A stretch of DNA of 64,000 nucleotides from Gadus chalcogrammus (lineage: Eukaryota > Chordata > Actinopteri > Gadiformes > Gadidae): NCBI RefSeq assembly GCF_026213295.1, contig NC_079415.1:29055681-29119680 (forward strand), written 5' to 3'. A program made the position numbers and the translations under genes. Positions 1-16,949 of the stretch are shown here, in pieces; positions within the stretch are counted from its first letter, which is position 1; every line of letters begins with the position of its first letter. The notes beneath the pieces are model-generated. The model made no database searches. It saw nothing but the letters and a program-made list of their open reading frames with translations, and was not told the origin of the DNA.

Positions 1-398
1 GAGGGGCGGGGCTTGATTGCAGATCAGGTTTTCACCGTCTCTGGGTTGGAACCAGAACATTTGATTGACGTTACCTGAAAACCCGAAACTGCCACTATCA
101 GTTAAAGCTTGCAGTAGCATGGGTTTATTAGAGGGTCATTTGAGGGCATATTTACATACCTTTTTAAAATATCAGGCATTTAAATTGAGATTTGGACCAG
201 GATCAATCCACAACACTACCATGTAACCCACTACATCACCTTTCATCAAACAAGCAACAAAAAACAAGGGAACACTTTGTGTTTGGCGGCTATGATGTCA
301 TCATATACGGTTCTTTATTTCCCTGTTATACACACAAACACAGGACACGCACACACACAAACAGGGGTCACCATACCAACAACTCAGCATGAAACCAA
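1..398. other. Non-coding start of window
   Basis: I see no gene, splice-framed exon or recognised repeat here. Short open frames have no domain content. Confidence 0.4.
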
Positions 399-880
<482 letters not shown>

Positions 881-881
881 G

Positions 882-914
<33 letters not shown>

Positions 915-916
<2 letters not shown>

Positions 917-1440
917 GTTGACATGACCTTTAAGGCTAGTAGCTAAGCTAGTATTTAAGCCCTCTAAATCCTAAGCCCTTAGTGGACGTTATAACGCTTC
1001 AGACGACACAATATTTAACACAAATGAGGGTTAGATGGTTAGCAAGGAGTGGATTTCCTTTGGGTGCCGCTCCTCCCAAATCTCCCTTCACTTTTTATTT
1101 TCTTCGCTTTGAGCTCGCAAGAAAGGCCATGTCTGCTGGCGGTGTGCTGCGCTGCACATGCTTCTTATATTTGAGTTTGTTTTTCATTTTAATAAACGGT
1201 GACTCAACCATTCCAGGAATCCTTTGGGTGATTTGAATCTCTAGTCCCTGGTTGCTCGACCGGTAGAGCTTGGCAGTTGGTGCCGCGCCCTCAGAAAACC
1301 ACAGAACGGCTCGTAGTTCACGGAAGGATCTGAATTCATAAATTCAGGACTTTTAATCGATAATTCAACATCTTTTCTACACCATTTATAGATCAGTTTC
1401 CATTATTTCTATTCGCTGACTCCCTCTCTAGGTGAAACAC
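915..1440. other. Non-coding stretch
   Basis: No supported gene. A short open frame at 982-1236 has no recognisable domain and no splice context. Confidence 0.35.
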
Positions 1441-1640
1441 CTGCTGGTTCAGGCATCACCTCTGATTGGCTGATTGGGTGACCCGGTCACCTGCTGGTTC
1501 AGGCATCACCTCTGATTGGCTGATAGGGTGACCTGGTCACCTGCTGGTTCAGGCATCACCTCTGATTGGCTGATAGGGTGACCCGGTCACCTGCAGGTTC
1601 AGGCATCACCTCTGATTGGCTGATAGGGTGACCCGTCCCC
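1441..1640. repeat. 50-bp minisatellite, four copies
   Basis: Four head-to-tail 50-bp units begin at 1441, 1491, 1541 and 1591, each opening CTGC(T/A)GGTTCAGG. The last unit diverges at its end. Units differ by only a few bases. Confidence 0.95.
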
Positions 1641-2138
1641 TGTTGATTAGACGCTGATGCGACACACCTGTCCTCCTCTTATTGAAGCTGAACTGAAGGG
1701 GCGTTCACAGGGGAGCCGGCAGCCCTGCAGCCCCACAATGAACCAGGACTGTTGAGGGGCTCAGGGGATCCGGTTGGTTGGTTTGTTTAGACCTCCTCGT
1801 CAAAAAGATCCCAAATGTCCTCCCTGAGCAGCCCAGACCTGGACGCTCTGGATACAAACACCTGCTAATTGTCATATTGTGAGTTATAATTTGGCTAACA
1901 TTATCTTCTATAATTGTAGGTGAGAGGTGGTTTAGGAACCTGACAGAATTGCCACATACAACGAGTCTTGTTATTAAAACGATTGAGGTTTTGTATAGCA
2001 CAAAAATCTGTCAACAATTCTATGTTTTCCTTTTCTCATCTCATCTCATTCGGTACAGGTAGCTCTTCCTGCAAAGTGTTTCACATTCTTACTTCTTTTT
2101 AAATGGATTGTGTACACCAGGAGTGATTCCCTAAAGTT

Positions 2139-2758
2139 TAGGGATGGGCAACTTGCGGCCCGCATCCTCACTCAGTCAGGCGCGCACATAATAAAAAAAA
2201 GAAAAAAAAAAAGAAAAAGAATAATAATAGTTGATCGAGTTACAGAAAACTCGGTCAAGAAAGATGAGAAGAATTCATAGAATTCGAAGGCAAACCCATG
2301 CGTCTAGTTTGCTTAGAAGCAATATCAGTCATTAAAGATATCCACTTAAGTCGCCACTACAACTACTACAACTGCTTGTTGGGTTTGAGTTCATTGAGTT
2401 GTTGCACTTGATGTTGGGCCACTGTTTTTCAGTTTTTTGACTTCATTGATTGATGATGTATGTGAGCCCTTTGCACTGATAAAAATACTGACCATTCATG
2501 TGGCTGTTTGAGCATGGAAAACATGAAATTAATGTATGTTGGTTCAATTAACATACCGTACGTAGGTTATGATTCTGGATGATTTTTTAGGTAGTGGCCA
2601 TCCCCAAAATGCACCAGAATACAGGAAATCGTGTCTACCAAATTCAAAATTGTGTAGCTTCTCTCAGCTCACGTTTAGTTGAAGTGTGCAGTCATGTGGC
2701 CCTCCGATGGTTATGATGAAAATGTGGCCCTCTTTATCATGAAAGTTGCCCATCCCTG
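2139..2758. mobile_element. Non-autonomous hAT-like transposon
   Basis: Terminal inverted repeats AGGGATGGGCAACTT and AAGTTGCCCATCCCT bound about 620 bp with no transposase frame. CCCTAAA lies next to both ends and may be part of an 8-bp target duplication, but the 5' side does not align exactly. Assignment to hAT rests on TIR style only. Confidence 0.65.
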
Positions 2759-2869
2759 CCCTAAACCATGCGGTCGGTGGCTTGTCCAAAGCGTGTGACG
2801 TCATCACTCGGCCAACGTCCAGCCCCTTGGAGAGTGACAGCAGAAGATGTCTCCCACTCTGGGCCCTAT

Positions 2870-3785
2870 TTTAACGGTCTGAAACGCAAGTGAGAAGCGC
2901 CAAGCGCAAGTAGCTTTGTGGGCGATTCTATGGCGATGTTGCTATTTTACCGGCGCCTGGCGCAAATCTAAAAAGGGTTGGTCTCAAGTAGCCTTATTAC
3001 CCGTAGGTGTGGTTTAGGCATAACGTGCAATAGCCTATACGAGTGCCATCTCCCATCCCCTTTAAGAGCCATGAGCGCATTTGAATCTGACGAGTTGATA
3101 TTTTGACAGCGCGTTTGCAGTCTCTGAAGAGACAGATGCATGACCACATGAATTTCAAACATCAAATGGCTCAGTTTATGGCCAAATAACATGGCCTAAT
3201 TCATACATGGAATGAAATACTGAGTCCTTCAGAAATACTGAGTCCTCAAATAAAGTTTGGCAAAGATAACTTAACACACATGATAGCCTATGCGGCAACG
3301 GGTTCTTTAATGATATACGCAATACATTAACAAACATCGTTTCTTACCAGTATTGTATGCATTATCGTTATCGACTTGTGTTCCTAATATGCATGCGTCC
3401 CCCCGTTAATATACATTGCCATGGACTGTATTATGCGTTACGTGTTTAGTTTGCGTGTATTTAAACAGATGGACGCACGCACGCACACGCGCCCGCATTC
3501 ATTCATTCTTTTTAACACTCACTCGCGGTGGAACAATGTTTTCTCACCATCAAATACTCATCAATCCTAAAAGTTATGGGCTTGTACACGATGTCTGTGT
3601 CAAGAAAATATGTGTTTGCCGTACGGTGTTTGCAGTTGCATTGATTTTAAAAGTAGGCTACAACTTATTACCGCTGTATCAGCTGTTCTTTCCCAAATAG
3701 TTTTATGTGTGGCTAGGTAGATGGGAGAAGCAAAGTGTATGCGCGAGGTGCACAAGCAACATTATGCATGCGCCCTTAAAATAGC
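2870..3785. mobile_element. TIR-bounded non-autonomous DNA element
   Basis: The left end reads CCCTATTTTAACGGTCTGAA. The right end reads CGCCCTTAAAATAGCATCTG, so the termini share an inverted CTATTTTAA core. The interior has no transposase. The superfamily is not determined. Confidence 0.5.
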
Positions 3786-4079
3786 ATCTGAACAACATTT
3801 TTTAACATATACAATTCAAAAGATTTCTTTGTAAATATTACTTTATTGTAACTGTGCACTTGTTTCATCCTTTTATTGTTTATTATTGCTTTTTTTTTCT
3901 TTTTCTTTACTTGTTGGAAATAAAAACATCTTCAATTCAATGCTATATAGAGTGAAATAAACCAGTCGAGGTAGTGAATGGGAGTACGCCTCCCACCGCC
4001 GGCATTTTCGGGGATTCTCTTTTGGAAAGTTTGCATCGTTTGAAGAACTACCGTACTAGTGTACGGTGTTTAAAGTGGG

Positions 4080-4203
4080 TCACACACACACACACACGCA
4101 CGCGCACGCACACACACGCACACACATGCCCCCTCACGCACACACACACGCACCCTCACATGCACACACACACGCACCCTCACATGCACACGCGCGCGCG
4201 CAA
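4080..4203. repeat. CA/CG-rich minisatellite
   Basis: Imperfect CACACACGCACCC-type units, including repeated blocks with CCCTCACATGCACACA, end in (GC)n. The 75 bases before it (about 4005-4080) resemble 7135-7205. Confidence 0.85.
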
Positions 4204-4868
4204 AGCCATTGATTGCTCAATGCAAAACAGGCGTCCAGCAGCCTCACCAAGCCCGAGTCAAATCAGTCTAAGGGGCCAGGTGAGACTGCTTGAACTAGCC
4301 ATCAGCATGTACAGAAAATATACCTATTCCACTGAATACATATTGTAGAGAGCCCATACATGTTCTACATATTGCACTGAGAGTGTAGCAATTCTACTGA
4401 ATACATACTTAATTAATTAATGCATAGTGTACTGAGAATGTACCCATTTCACAGAAAAAGTCCCCATTGTACTTTTCTGACATTTTTATCTGAAGTGTAC
4501 AAACTTTTGATTGTGTTGTCATACATTATTCGCTTAACTACCAAAATTAACTTCTTAAATTGTTTTGTTAAAAATAAATCGATTATTTGATCAAAATGAA
4601 CATTTCACACTTTCAACATTTTACTTGACTGCAACGTTTAACAATTTTGCATCACTAAACATATCAAAGACATCCAGGAGAAAACAGATATTGAACCACA
4701 GTTATTTAATAATTTATGAGTTTATTATGCTTGCTTTGTGTAAGTCTCTTAATAAAATTATCCTTGTCGAATGACAGCGTACATTATGATATAAATACAG
4801 TTCTCTAAGATCTCAAATGGTACATATTCTAATTCAGGTAACAACATTAGTCATTGATTATTGAAGTA
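4204..4868. other. AT-rich intergenic DNA
   Basis: No gene recognised. The right end is the 3' flank of the minus-strand TRIM gene. Confidence 0.4.
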
Positions 4869-4874
4869 TTTATT
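4869..4874 (-). terminator. Polyadenylation signal of the first TRIM gene
   Basis: TTTATT on the plus strand reads AATAAA on the minus strand, 23 bases after the TRIM stop codon. Confidence 0.5.
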
Positions 4875-4896
4875 AATTAATAATCAAACAAAGGTC

Positions 4897-6519
4897 CTAG
4901 TCTGTTTGATTGACAGGTGAGATGATCAGGGGGGCAGAGTTTCTACCATCACAACGTGTACATGGATTGAGGATTGGATAGAGAGGCTCAGTAAAGGTGC
5001 AGCGAGTAGCAGAGTAGATATGAACCCTGGCATCTACATCATAGAAGGAGACCAGACCCTCATCATAATCAACAAACACCCCCACCTTTTGGAGCTTACC
5101 TCTCAGAGGGAGACGGACAACAGGGACCTCATTAAATCCCAACACATCGTCGTTGAAAGTAATAATCCAGTAACCCGTCGCAGGGGTCACTCTGATCTGA
5201 CCTTTTCTGTCGATGGACTCTCTGGCAACGCCTAAACGCCATATAGTCTTGTCTCTAACCTGGACCTCAAAGTAATATCTCCCAGAGGTGAAGCTCTGCC
5301 TCGTGAGAACATAAAACTTCTTTGAAAATCTCTTAGGATTGTCTGGGAGTTCCTTCCATACACCTCCGTGATATACTTGTTTCCCATCCTCAGACAGGAT
5401 GAGACTGGGATGGTCTGTATCAGGATCCAGAGTCACATCTACTTCATACTGCTGGACCTTCTTCAGTTCAGCATCACGCAGCTTCTTCATCTCCATGTTC
5501 AGTGTCTCCTCCAGCTGATCCAAGGATCTCCTCAAGGTCCCTACGTATGACGGAGGACGGACCTCCACCGTCGTCCAGTCCCTGGTGGGCGCATGTTTCT
5601 TCAGGGATCTGAAGGTCTGGAGGAAGTAGAGGTGGTCTTTATTGCCGGAGAGCAGCTTCACCTCTGAGCTTCTATTGGTCAAATCTTCTATTTCCTGCTC
5701 CAGCTCTTTGATGAATTCTTCTGCTTTTTTTTCTGTGGATTTCAGTCTCTCTTTAACCATTTGGTTGAGATCATCCTGGCACTTTTCAAGGCAGCGCATC
5801 AGACCTGTGAGGACCTGCACACTATCGGCAATCTCTCTGTCTGCATCTGCTTTGCTGCGTTTAACTGTGTCTTTAATCTCCTGAATAATTGTTTGTCTCT
5901 CCTCGATCATCAGCAGAACTTCAGCTTCTATCTTCCCCAGCTGGGCTGCCTTCACTTCATATTCCTCCTTTAGAGGTACAACAGGATGGGACCTGTGGTC
6001 ACCCTCTGTGCAGAACTGACACACACACACCTGGTCATTCTGGCAGAAGAGCTCCAGAAGTCGGTCGTGTTTCTTACACATCCTTTCTTCCAGACGGTCC
6101 ATAGGCTCAACCAGCCGATGTTTCTTCAGGCCTGCGACTCTCTGATGTGGCTCCAGGTGGGTTTGGCAGTAAGAGATAAAACACACTAGGCAGGACTTCA
6201 CGGCCTTCAGCTGGGTCCCAGTACAGAAGTCACAGAGAACTTCTGTTGGTTCAACACAAGGCTGCTCTTTTACTCGTACGGACGTTCCAAAGCGATTAAC
6301 CCTCTCTGATAAGAGAGTATTGACCTGTAGATCAGGTCTTGTGTCGAAAAGCTTGTCGCAAACAGGACATTTGTACTTGACTTGTTCATCCCAGAATTTA
6401 GTAATACAGGTTCTGCAGAAATTGTGTCCACATGGTGTGGTAACTGTATGGTTGAACACATCCCGACAGATGGAACATGAAAAGTTATCCTCAGACCAGG
6501 CAGTGTTAGCAGAGGCCAT
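4897..6519 (-). CDS. finTRIM-like E3 ubiquitin ligase, intact
   Basis: A 540-residue tripartite-motif protein encoded in one exon. Visible order: a RING finger with all eight ligands (C15, C18, C30, H32, C35, C38, C51, C54); B-box-like zinc motifs at about 96-125 and 148-178; a long charged coiled coil at about 190-300; and a PRY/SPRY domain from about 360 to 540, with LDPDTDHPSL, WRLGVARESIDRKG and GVFVDYDEGLVSFYD. The RING of this family transfers ubiquitin, the coiled coil dimerises, and the SPRY binds targets. finTRIMs are a teleost-expanded set, many of them virus- or interferon-induced. The start is supported by RING position and by an acceptor two bases upstream of the ATG (CTGTGTCTAG then GAATGG). 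It is a paralogue of the TRIM copies at 10.2 and 57.2 kb, all on the minus strand. The substrate is unknown. Confidence 0.9.
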   Translation of the reverse strand: MASANTAWSEDNFSCSICRDVFNHTVTTPCGHNFCRTCITKFWDEQVKYKCPVCDKLFDTRPDLQVNTLLSERVNRFGTSVRVKEQPCVEPTEVLCDFCTGTQLKAVKSCLVCFISYCQTHLEPHQRVAGLKKHRLVEPMDRLEERMCKKHDRLLELFCQNDQVCVCQFCTEGDHRSHPVVPLKEEYEVKAAQLGKIEAEVLLMIEERQTIIQEIKDTVKRSKADADREIADSVQVLTGLMRCLEKCQDDLNQMVKERLKSTEKKAEEFIKELEQEIEDLTNRSSEVKLLSGNKDHLYFLQTFRSLKKHAPTRDWTTVEVRPPSYVGTLRRSLDQLEETLNMEMKKLRDAELKKVQQYEVDVTLDPDTDHPSLILSEDGKQVYHGGVWKELPDNPKRFSKKFYVLTRQSFTSGRYYFEVQVRDKTIWRLGVARESIDRKGQIRVTPATGYWIITFNDDVLGFNEVPVVRLPLRGKLQKVGVFVDYDEGLVSFYDVDARVHIYSATRCTFTEPLYPILNPCTRCDGRNSAPLIISPVNQTD

Positions 6520-6521
6520 TC

Positions 6522-6760
6522 CTAGACACAGACGACAAGATTTATCAATTCCATTTCTTTTTTTAATTTCATGACGGGAAAATAGTTTTAACTTCTCTCA
6601 AAGTTGTGCTGTTTTACTCACCTTGCTATGGCTTCTGTCTGGCAGACTAATTTTCCAAAATACCTTTTCTTTTCGCCTGAACGAGAGAACTGATTCCACG
6701 TCGGCTGGCTTTGGTTTCGTTTCCTCAACATGACGTCCTCTCCTCTCCGACCCTGACACC
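6522..6760 (-). promoter_or_regulatory. 5'UTR intron and upstream region of the first TRIM gene
   Basis: A donor AAG|GTGAG (exon end 6622) and the acceptor just before the ATG define a 100-bp 5'UTR intron at 6522-6621. About 100 bp further upstream the minus strand reads GGAAACGAAACC. This resembles an interferon-response element but has a one-base instead of two-base spacer between GAAA half-sites, so it is only ISRE-like. Confidence 0.45.
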
Positions 6761-7252
6761 TGGCTCCTCCCCTAAGAACTGGCTCCGCCCCCATGGCACA
6801 TGGGTGCTCTGCATTCATGCACTGTGGTCTCCTCAAATGCGTTGATGAGTGTTCTCTTCTCTCTATAGTTAAGAGTGCAAGACGATGAACGTTGGGATTG
6901 TGTTGTGATTTGAGTCATTGGGATTGATCGGTGTAGAACTATCCAGGTTTCCGGGGCTTCCCAGAACACTTTCTATCCAACCCCAATCCAACTTTCAACA
7001 GAAACGGACAGAAAGCAAAGGGCTGCTTATTGACGCTACGCTGCTGTAGGAACCCTCCCCGATGGGCACGCGCACAGTGCAACCACGAGCAGAAGAGCGT
7101 GATACAGCCTGGCCTAACCTGTTCAGTGGGGGATTTCCATTTTCTTTTGGAAAGTTTGCCCCATTTGAAGAACTAGTGCACCCCCTGCTGGTAAAAGTGG
7201 GTCTCTCACACGCATACACAGACAGACACAGACACACACACACACACACACA
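6761..7252. other. TRIM upstream flank and dispersed repeat
   Basis: A GC-box-like CTCCGCCCCC lies near 6783. The segment 6810-6850 resembles the region upstream of the 11.8-kb TRIM (CATTCATGC, CAAATGCGTTGATG), showing shared ancestry. 7135-7205 resembles 4005-4080. The stretch ends in a CA array. No gene seen. Confidence 0.45.
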
Positions 7253-7380
7253 AACATGAAACAAAGCTAAAGGAGGTTGAAACATTGTGAGAGAATATAC
7301 TCTCTCTAGTGCAGGGCGAGCAGCACACTGCGTCCGTCTGTCCTCTGTCTCTAGATTTGTGTTCCCCAAAGACTACGGTT

Positions 7381-7382
<2 letters not shown>

Positions 7383-7477
<95 letters not shown>
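7383..7477. repeat. (CA)n microsatellite, block A
   Basis: About 47 perfect CA units; the counterpart is 54,601-54,697. Confidence 0.97.
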
Positions 7478-7478
<1 letters not shown>

Positions 7479-7601
7479 TAAACAGACGGACACTATCCAG
7501 ACATTATTGGCAAAAAATATGAATAAATTAATTATGAAATTAGTTCCGGCCGAGCCCACGTTGTTGGCCTACTTGGCGAGCACCATGGGGGCCCGTTTCT
7601 G

Positions 7602-8260
7602 ATGAGGAGGAGGAGGAGGAGGAGGTGGAGGAGGAGGAGGAGGATGGAGGGGGAGGGGGAGGGGGAGGAGGAGGAGGAGGATGGAGGGGGAGGGGGAGGA
7701 GGTGGAGGAGGAGGATGAAGGAGGAGGAGGGGGTAGAGGAGGAGGGGGAGGAGGAGGAGGAGGAGGAGGAGGATGGAGGGGGAGGGGGAGGAGGTGGAGG
7801 AGGAGGATGAAGGAGGAGGAGGGGGGTAGAGGAGGAGGGGGAGGGGGAAGAGGAGGAGGAGGAGGAGGAGGATGGAGGGGGAGGGGGAGGAGGTGGAGGA
7901 GGAGGATGAAGGAGGAGGAGGGGGTAGAGGAGGAGGGGGAGGAGGAGGAGGAGGAGGAGGAGGAGGATGGAGGGGGAGGGGGAGGAGGTGGAGGAGGAGG
8001 ATGAAGGAGGAGGAGGGGGGTAGAGGAGGAGGGGGAGGGGGAAGAGGAGGAGGAGAGGAAGAAGAGAATGAAGGGTGTGAGTGGAGATGTTGAGGGACAA
8101 GAGTGGTAGGATGAGGAAGGGGAGGAGTAAGGGTGGATTTGAAGGTGGAAGGAAGGGTGAGGAAAAAATTAAAGGATCGGTAGGGGGAGGGAGGAGGCGG
8201 TGAGGGAGGGAGGAGGAAGGAAACAGGAGAAGGAAGGAGGAGATAAGAGGGAGGAAGAAA
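7602..8260 (+). repeat. Purine-only (GGA)-type satellite, block A
   Basis: Nearly every plus-strand base over about 650 bp is a purine. GGA triplets are organised in a higher-order unit of about 93-99 bp, marked by ATGAAGGAGG at about 7714, 7807, 7906 and 8001. Runs such as GGAGGGGGAGGGGGAGG could form triplex or G-quadruplex DNA. Long open frames here are compositional artefacts. Confidence 0.95.
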
Positions 8261-8509
8261 TAATACCTAAACCCTAGAATTACGTCAGCTATCCACAGAC
8301 ACTCTAATGAATATGTAATCACATGTCAGTGTAAACCTTATTTTTTTTGTTTTTAAATGAATCAACAAAGTTATTTTTCAATCAAAGCGTCTGCTAAATG
8401 ACTCAACAGCCGGTCTCCATGGTGACGGATGATGGTAGTATTGTCACCTTTGGTTGCTCGGGCTCCGGTGCTTCCCTGTCGCCCCGGGCCCAGCTCCGCT
8501 TGGTCGCTG

Positions 8510-8664
8510 GTCGACGGCGGTGAGCTCGATGAGGGCGGAGAAGACGAAGGCCGGCGTGGCACGCGCTGATGAACCGGCCCATGGCGACGCCGGACGCCAC
8601 CTTGGGCAGCGAGTTCCTGGCGCCGATGCTCAGCGTTGTCACGGCGATCACCGTGGGGACGCCC
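8510..8664 (-). pseudogene. GABA-A receptor subunit exon fossil (M2-M3), block A
   Basis: The minus strand encodes GVPTVIAVTTLSIGARN, then SLPKVASGVAMGRF and FISACHA, matching the pore-lining M2 and M2-M3 loop of GABA-A receptor alpha-type subunits. The M3-like FVFSALIEL continues one frame over, consistent with a small insertion after the Cys-His-Ala codons. No intact acceptor precedes it; a (TTTG)n tract adjoins it. No other receptor exon is visible, so it appears to be a stranded, frameshifted remnant. The same remnant is in block B. Confidence 0.65.
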
Positions 8665-8843
8665 AAACAAACAAACAAATGAATAAAAGCAACACAGAAT
8701 GAAGCAGGTTTTAGAGTTTGAATCTGTCTCTTCTGTCCAGTTACCTCAGTGTGGGGCCCCGTCTAAAGCTAGGGCCCCACTACACGATGCTTTCATCCTG
8801 AAGCGATCACTAAACCATTGAGCAGTGCACATTAACCAGTGGC

Positions 8844-10170
<1,327 letters not shown>

Positions 10171-10189
10171 CAAAGCTCTTAGGTCTGTT

Positions 10190-12237
<2,048 letters not shown>

Positions 12238-12806
12238 TTGACTTGTCCTGATGCTGGTAATTTTCTACACAGTCTTTAAATAAAAAAATAAAAAATAAAA
12301 GCAACACTCTCCCTGTGGGTCCAGGTTATATGTGCTATTATGGTTTGTGTTTTAATATTGAGTTAACGCTGGTAGTTATATAAGGCTTATCTCCCAGACT
12401 TCAACCTCATGAAACAGCTGCATCACGTGGCTCAGGGTAGGGCAGACGAACCAGACCAACAAATTCACTATTCAGAGACGCACAACTGGTATCTGTAATT
12501 TAGTTCTAGTTGTTATCAAGGTGTGCATTGAGCCTCAGAAAATGAGAAAATAGTGGGTGGAGGAGTCTGTGTCCCTCCTGGCTAGGGGGCTACGGAGTTC
12601 GGAATTTGAGGAAGTACTAACTTTTGGGAGCGGTTCTTTCAGACAGTACCTCTACAATGCTGACGCCTTAATGAAGCTGTTAAGGTCCTTGTTATCTGGC
12701 TATCCGGGCAACATTTCTGCCTGATGGGAAATTGAGACCCACTCATCAGGAGACTTCCGTTCTGGGGGGTAGTTAAGAACGTAATACTAAAGCACAAACA
12801 CACACA

Positions 12807-13649
12807 ATAGAGATGGGGATTCGAGTCTGAGACTCGGACTCGAGTCGCACTAAAGTCGCACAAACGGCGACTTCAGGCTTGACTTGTGACTCCACCCAAA
12901 AGACTTCAGACTTGACTCGGACTCGAGCTTCGAGACTCGTCAAGTCATGCAATTATAGCTTTAAATCTAAGTTCATTGGTGTATTTGTATTAGGGATGGG
13001 CAACGATCGCCGAATAGTTCAATAGTCTGAGTCACGTAGAATATCGAATAATGTATGTGACTATCGTTATTTATTACACGGCTCTTCTCAATGCTGCGGA
13101 ACGCTCCGTTCACTTGCATGGGCCTTCAAAACTTCCAGCAGTGAATTTTTTTTGGAAGCATATTGCTAAGCATACAATGACCGCTGTTAAGGAAAGTGGA
13201 TTTTTTGCCGTCAGTCGTATTACTCCGCAAGTAGTCCGGTAACTTATCAACCCCAGCATCCTTGGTTGCTAAGCAACGTCAACGTCTTTGGCTGACTATA
13301 TCTCTGCTGATCAACACTACGAATGCTGGTAACAAATCAATTGTAAAAAGACACAGAGTGTGAAGTTACTTTTCTTGTTTTGGCAAGTAGCCGTATAATA
13401 AGCAGAATAATGCATAGAACGTCCGCGATCATTATTGTAAATAAGCCTTATTCTCCCGATAATGACCGGTGTTCTATACATTATCCCTTACCAGACCAGA
13501 TGGCCAGAGACTTGAGACTTGACTTGGACTTCTGGCAAAAGACTTGAGAATTGACTTGAACTTGCCCCTCAAAGACTTGAGACTTGACTTGGAATCGAGC
13601 TCAAAGACTTGAGAGTCGTCGTCCAACGAATGTCTTGTGAACATCTCTG
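12807..13649. mobile_element. Non-autonomous element with GACTTGAGACT subterminal repeats
   Basis: Both ends carry an inverted AGAGATG motif, followed inwards by many GACTCGAGTC or GACTTGAGACTTGACTT repeats. The interior (about 12,985-13,420) is another dispersed repeat also found in part at 36,420-36,590 and 36,960-37,010. No transposase. Superfamily inferred as hAT-like only. Present in both duplication blocks. Confidence 0.5.
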
Positions 13650-13779
<130 letters not shown>

Positions 13780-14177
13780 TGTGTTTGATACATTACACAA
13801 CTTGAATACTCAATCTTAGCCTCCAGAAACAAATACACTGTTATATCTGCAGAATAGATGGGTAGCCACTCCAGACAGACAGAGAGGCAGGTAGGTAGAA
13901 AGAGGGGGAGAGCCCCAAGCGCTCTATAGGACAAGGAAACTCTCCACTAAAAAGCCAGTGGGAAGGAACCCAGAGACAGAGCCCAGAAGAGGGATTCTCC
14001 AACAACTGATGCGAGTTTCTTTCACCACAGTCTTTATAAAACCGACCCTATCTCTTTGTGTCCAGGTTATATGTGCTTTTATGGTTCATGATTTGATATT
14101 GAGGCAACGATGGACGTTTTATGAGGCTTATCTCCTGGACTTAAACCCATAAATGTATAAAGTATGTGTCCGCAGAC

Positions 14178-15417
<1,240 letters not shown>

Positions 15418-16394
15418 CCATGATAAAATGCATATGATTAGATATAATTTACTGACAATGAAACCTTTTGGCAAATGGTTATTATGACAACGAAAATACA
15501 TTGAAGTTGCTGGAATAGAGGACTGGACATAGGCGTTGATTACGCCGGGGACGCGTCCCCACCAGATTTCGTCAAGATTCATTTTGTACCCACCACAATT
15601 ATTATGGATTATTCTACTTCATTTAAGAATGCTCGATTCTGATTGGCTGGGAGGGGTGCATTAATCCGGCATATTGCCCGCTGACTTGTCGGTTCTACTT
15701 GCTGCTGACTGAGCACAGTAGATCAATACGCCGCTTGTATCGTTTTGTATCACATACATTTCAAACATGAGGTCCGTTGTAAAAATAAACCAAGGAGTGC
15801 ATGACCATGATAAAATGCATATGATTAGATATAATTTACTGACAATGAAAGCTTTTGGCAAATGGTTATTATGACAACGAAAATACATTGAAGTTGCTGG
15901 AATAGAGGACTGGACATAGGCGTTGATTACGCCGGGGACGCGTAATCAACACAGGTTACCGCCCTCGACTTCGTCTCGGCCGGTAAGCCGTCCACGAGCC
16001 GGGCATATCAAACTGTTTATTGCCCGGCCTCTCTGTGATTATTCCTTACTTATTACACTGGTCTTCTCAATGCAATGGAATGCTCAGTTTACTTGTATGG
16101 GCTCTTCACAACTTCCGGCGGTGTATTATATTTGATTATTCTAATTCATTTAAGAATGCTCGATTCTGATTGGCTGGGAGGGGTGCATTAATCCGGCATA
16201 TTGCCCGCTGATTTGTCGGTTCTACTTGCTGCTGACTGAGCACAGAAGATCAATACGCCTCTTGTATCGTTTTCTATCACATACATTTCAAACATGAGGT
16301 CCGTTGTAAAAATAAACCAAGGAGTGCATGATTGATCGATCGTCATTAAAGCTGACTTGATACGAATGTAACAACTACGTTGTTTAAACTAGTG
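15418..16394. repeat. Internally duplicated dispersed repeat, block A
   Basis: A segment starting CCATGATAAAATGCATATG occurs at 15,418 and again at about 15,804. A second unit starting TTTAAGAATGCTCGATTCTG occurs at about 15,623 and 16,151. At 15,921-15,950 GTTGATTACGC and GCGTAATCAAC form a small inverted repeat. 15,955-16,048 matches the right half of the palindromic MITE at 36,268-36,415. Confidence 0.75.
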
Positions 16395-16949
16395 ATCAGT
16401 TGCAACCTTGTGTGGTTGCTATAGAAACGCGTTACCTACAGTTGAGCTAACGTTATTCACCGTAGTTCTAAAGGGAACTACTTTTCGAGGGAGATGAACT
16501 TAAACAGAGCATACATTTAATAAGCATGCAATAAGAATAAGAAAAAAGGCTAATTATTAAAGTATTTGAATTGTTTTATTATGTTGGCCGTCATACTCCA
16601 TCAAATATTCATACTCATACTTTGCACACTTTACCACAGCATTGGCCTACTGAATGGCACAGATATATTTTTAAGCATTGGACTGAATGCCGCGTAAATA
16701 TAATATATGTTTTGCACGTTTGCAACGTTTAAAAGTTCAGGGAAAGTATATGCCTCTACTGGTGTTGCTTAGACCAATATCCTTTTGAGGCAGTGTTGTG
16801 TCTGAATATTAGTGTTAAGGGCCAATAAGGCCTACTATCATACATTAGTCACCATGTCTGTGAAAAAATGTGTATGCAGTTACATATTAATATATCCCCC
16901 CCCCCCCCCCCCCGACAAAATCTCACTCTGAACTCAGTTCAAAAATGGA
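16395..16949. other. Non-coding stretch with poly-C tract
   Basis: No gene seen. An 18-base C run lies at 16,896-16,913. Confidence 0.5.

Noticed and set aside
7540..8322. 260-residue Pro/Ser/Leu-rich minus-strand frame
   Set aside because: Translation of the GGA/TCC satellite only; its length follows from the repeat and differs between the two blocks.
8751..8780. GTGGGGCCC hairpin as a terminator or regulatory stem
   Set aside because: The 9-bp stem has no gene context and no T-tract; it is likely incidental or part of an old repeat.
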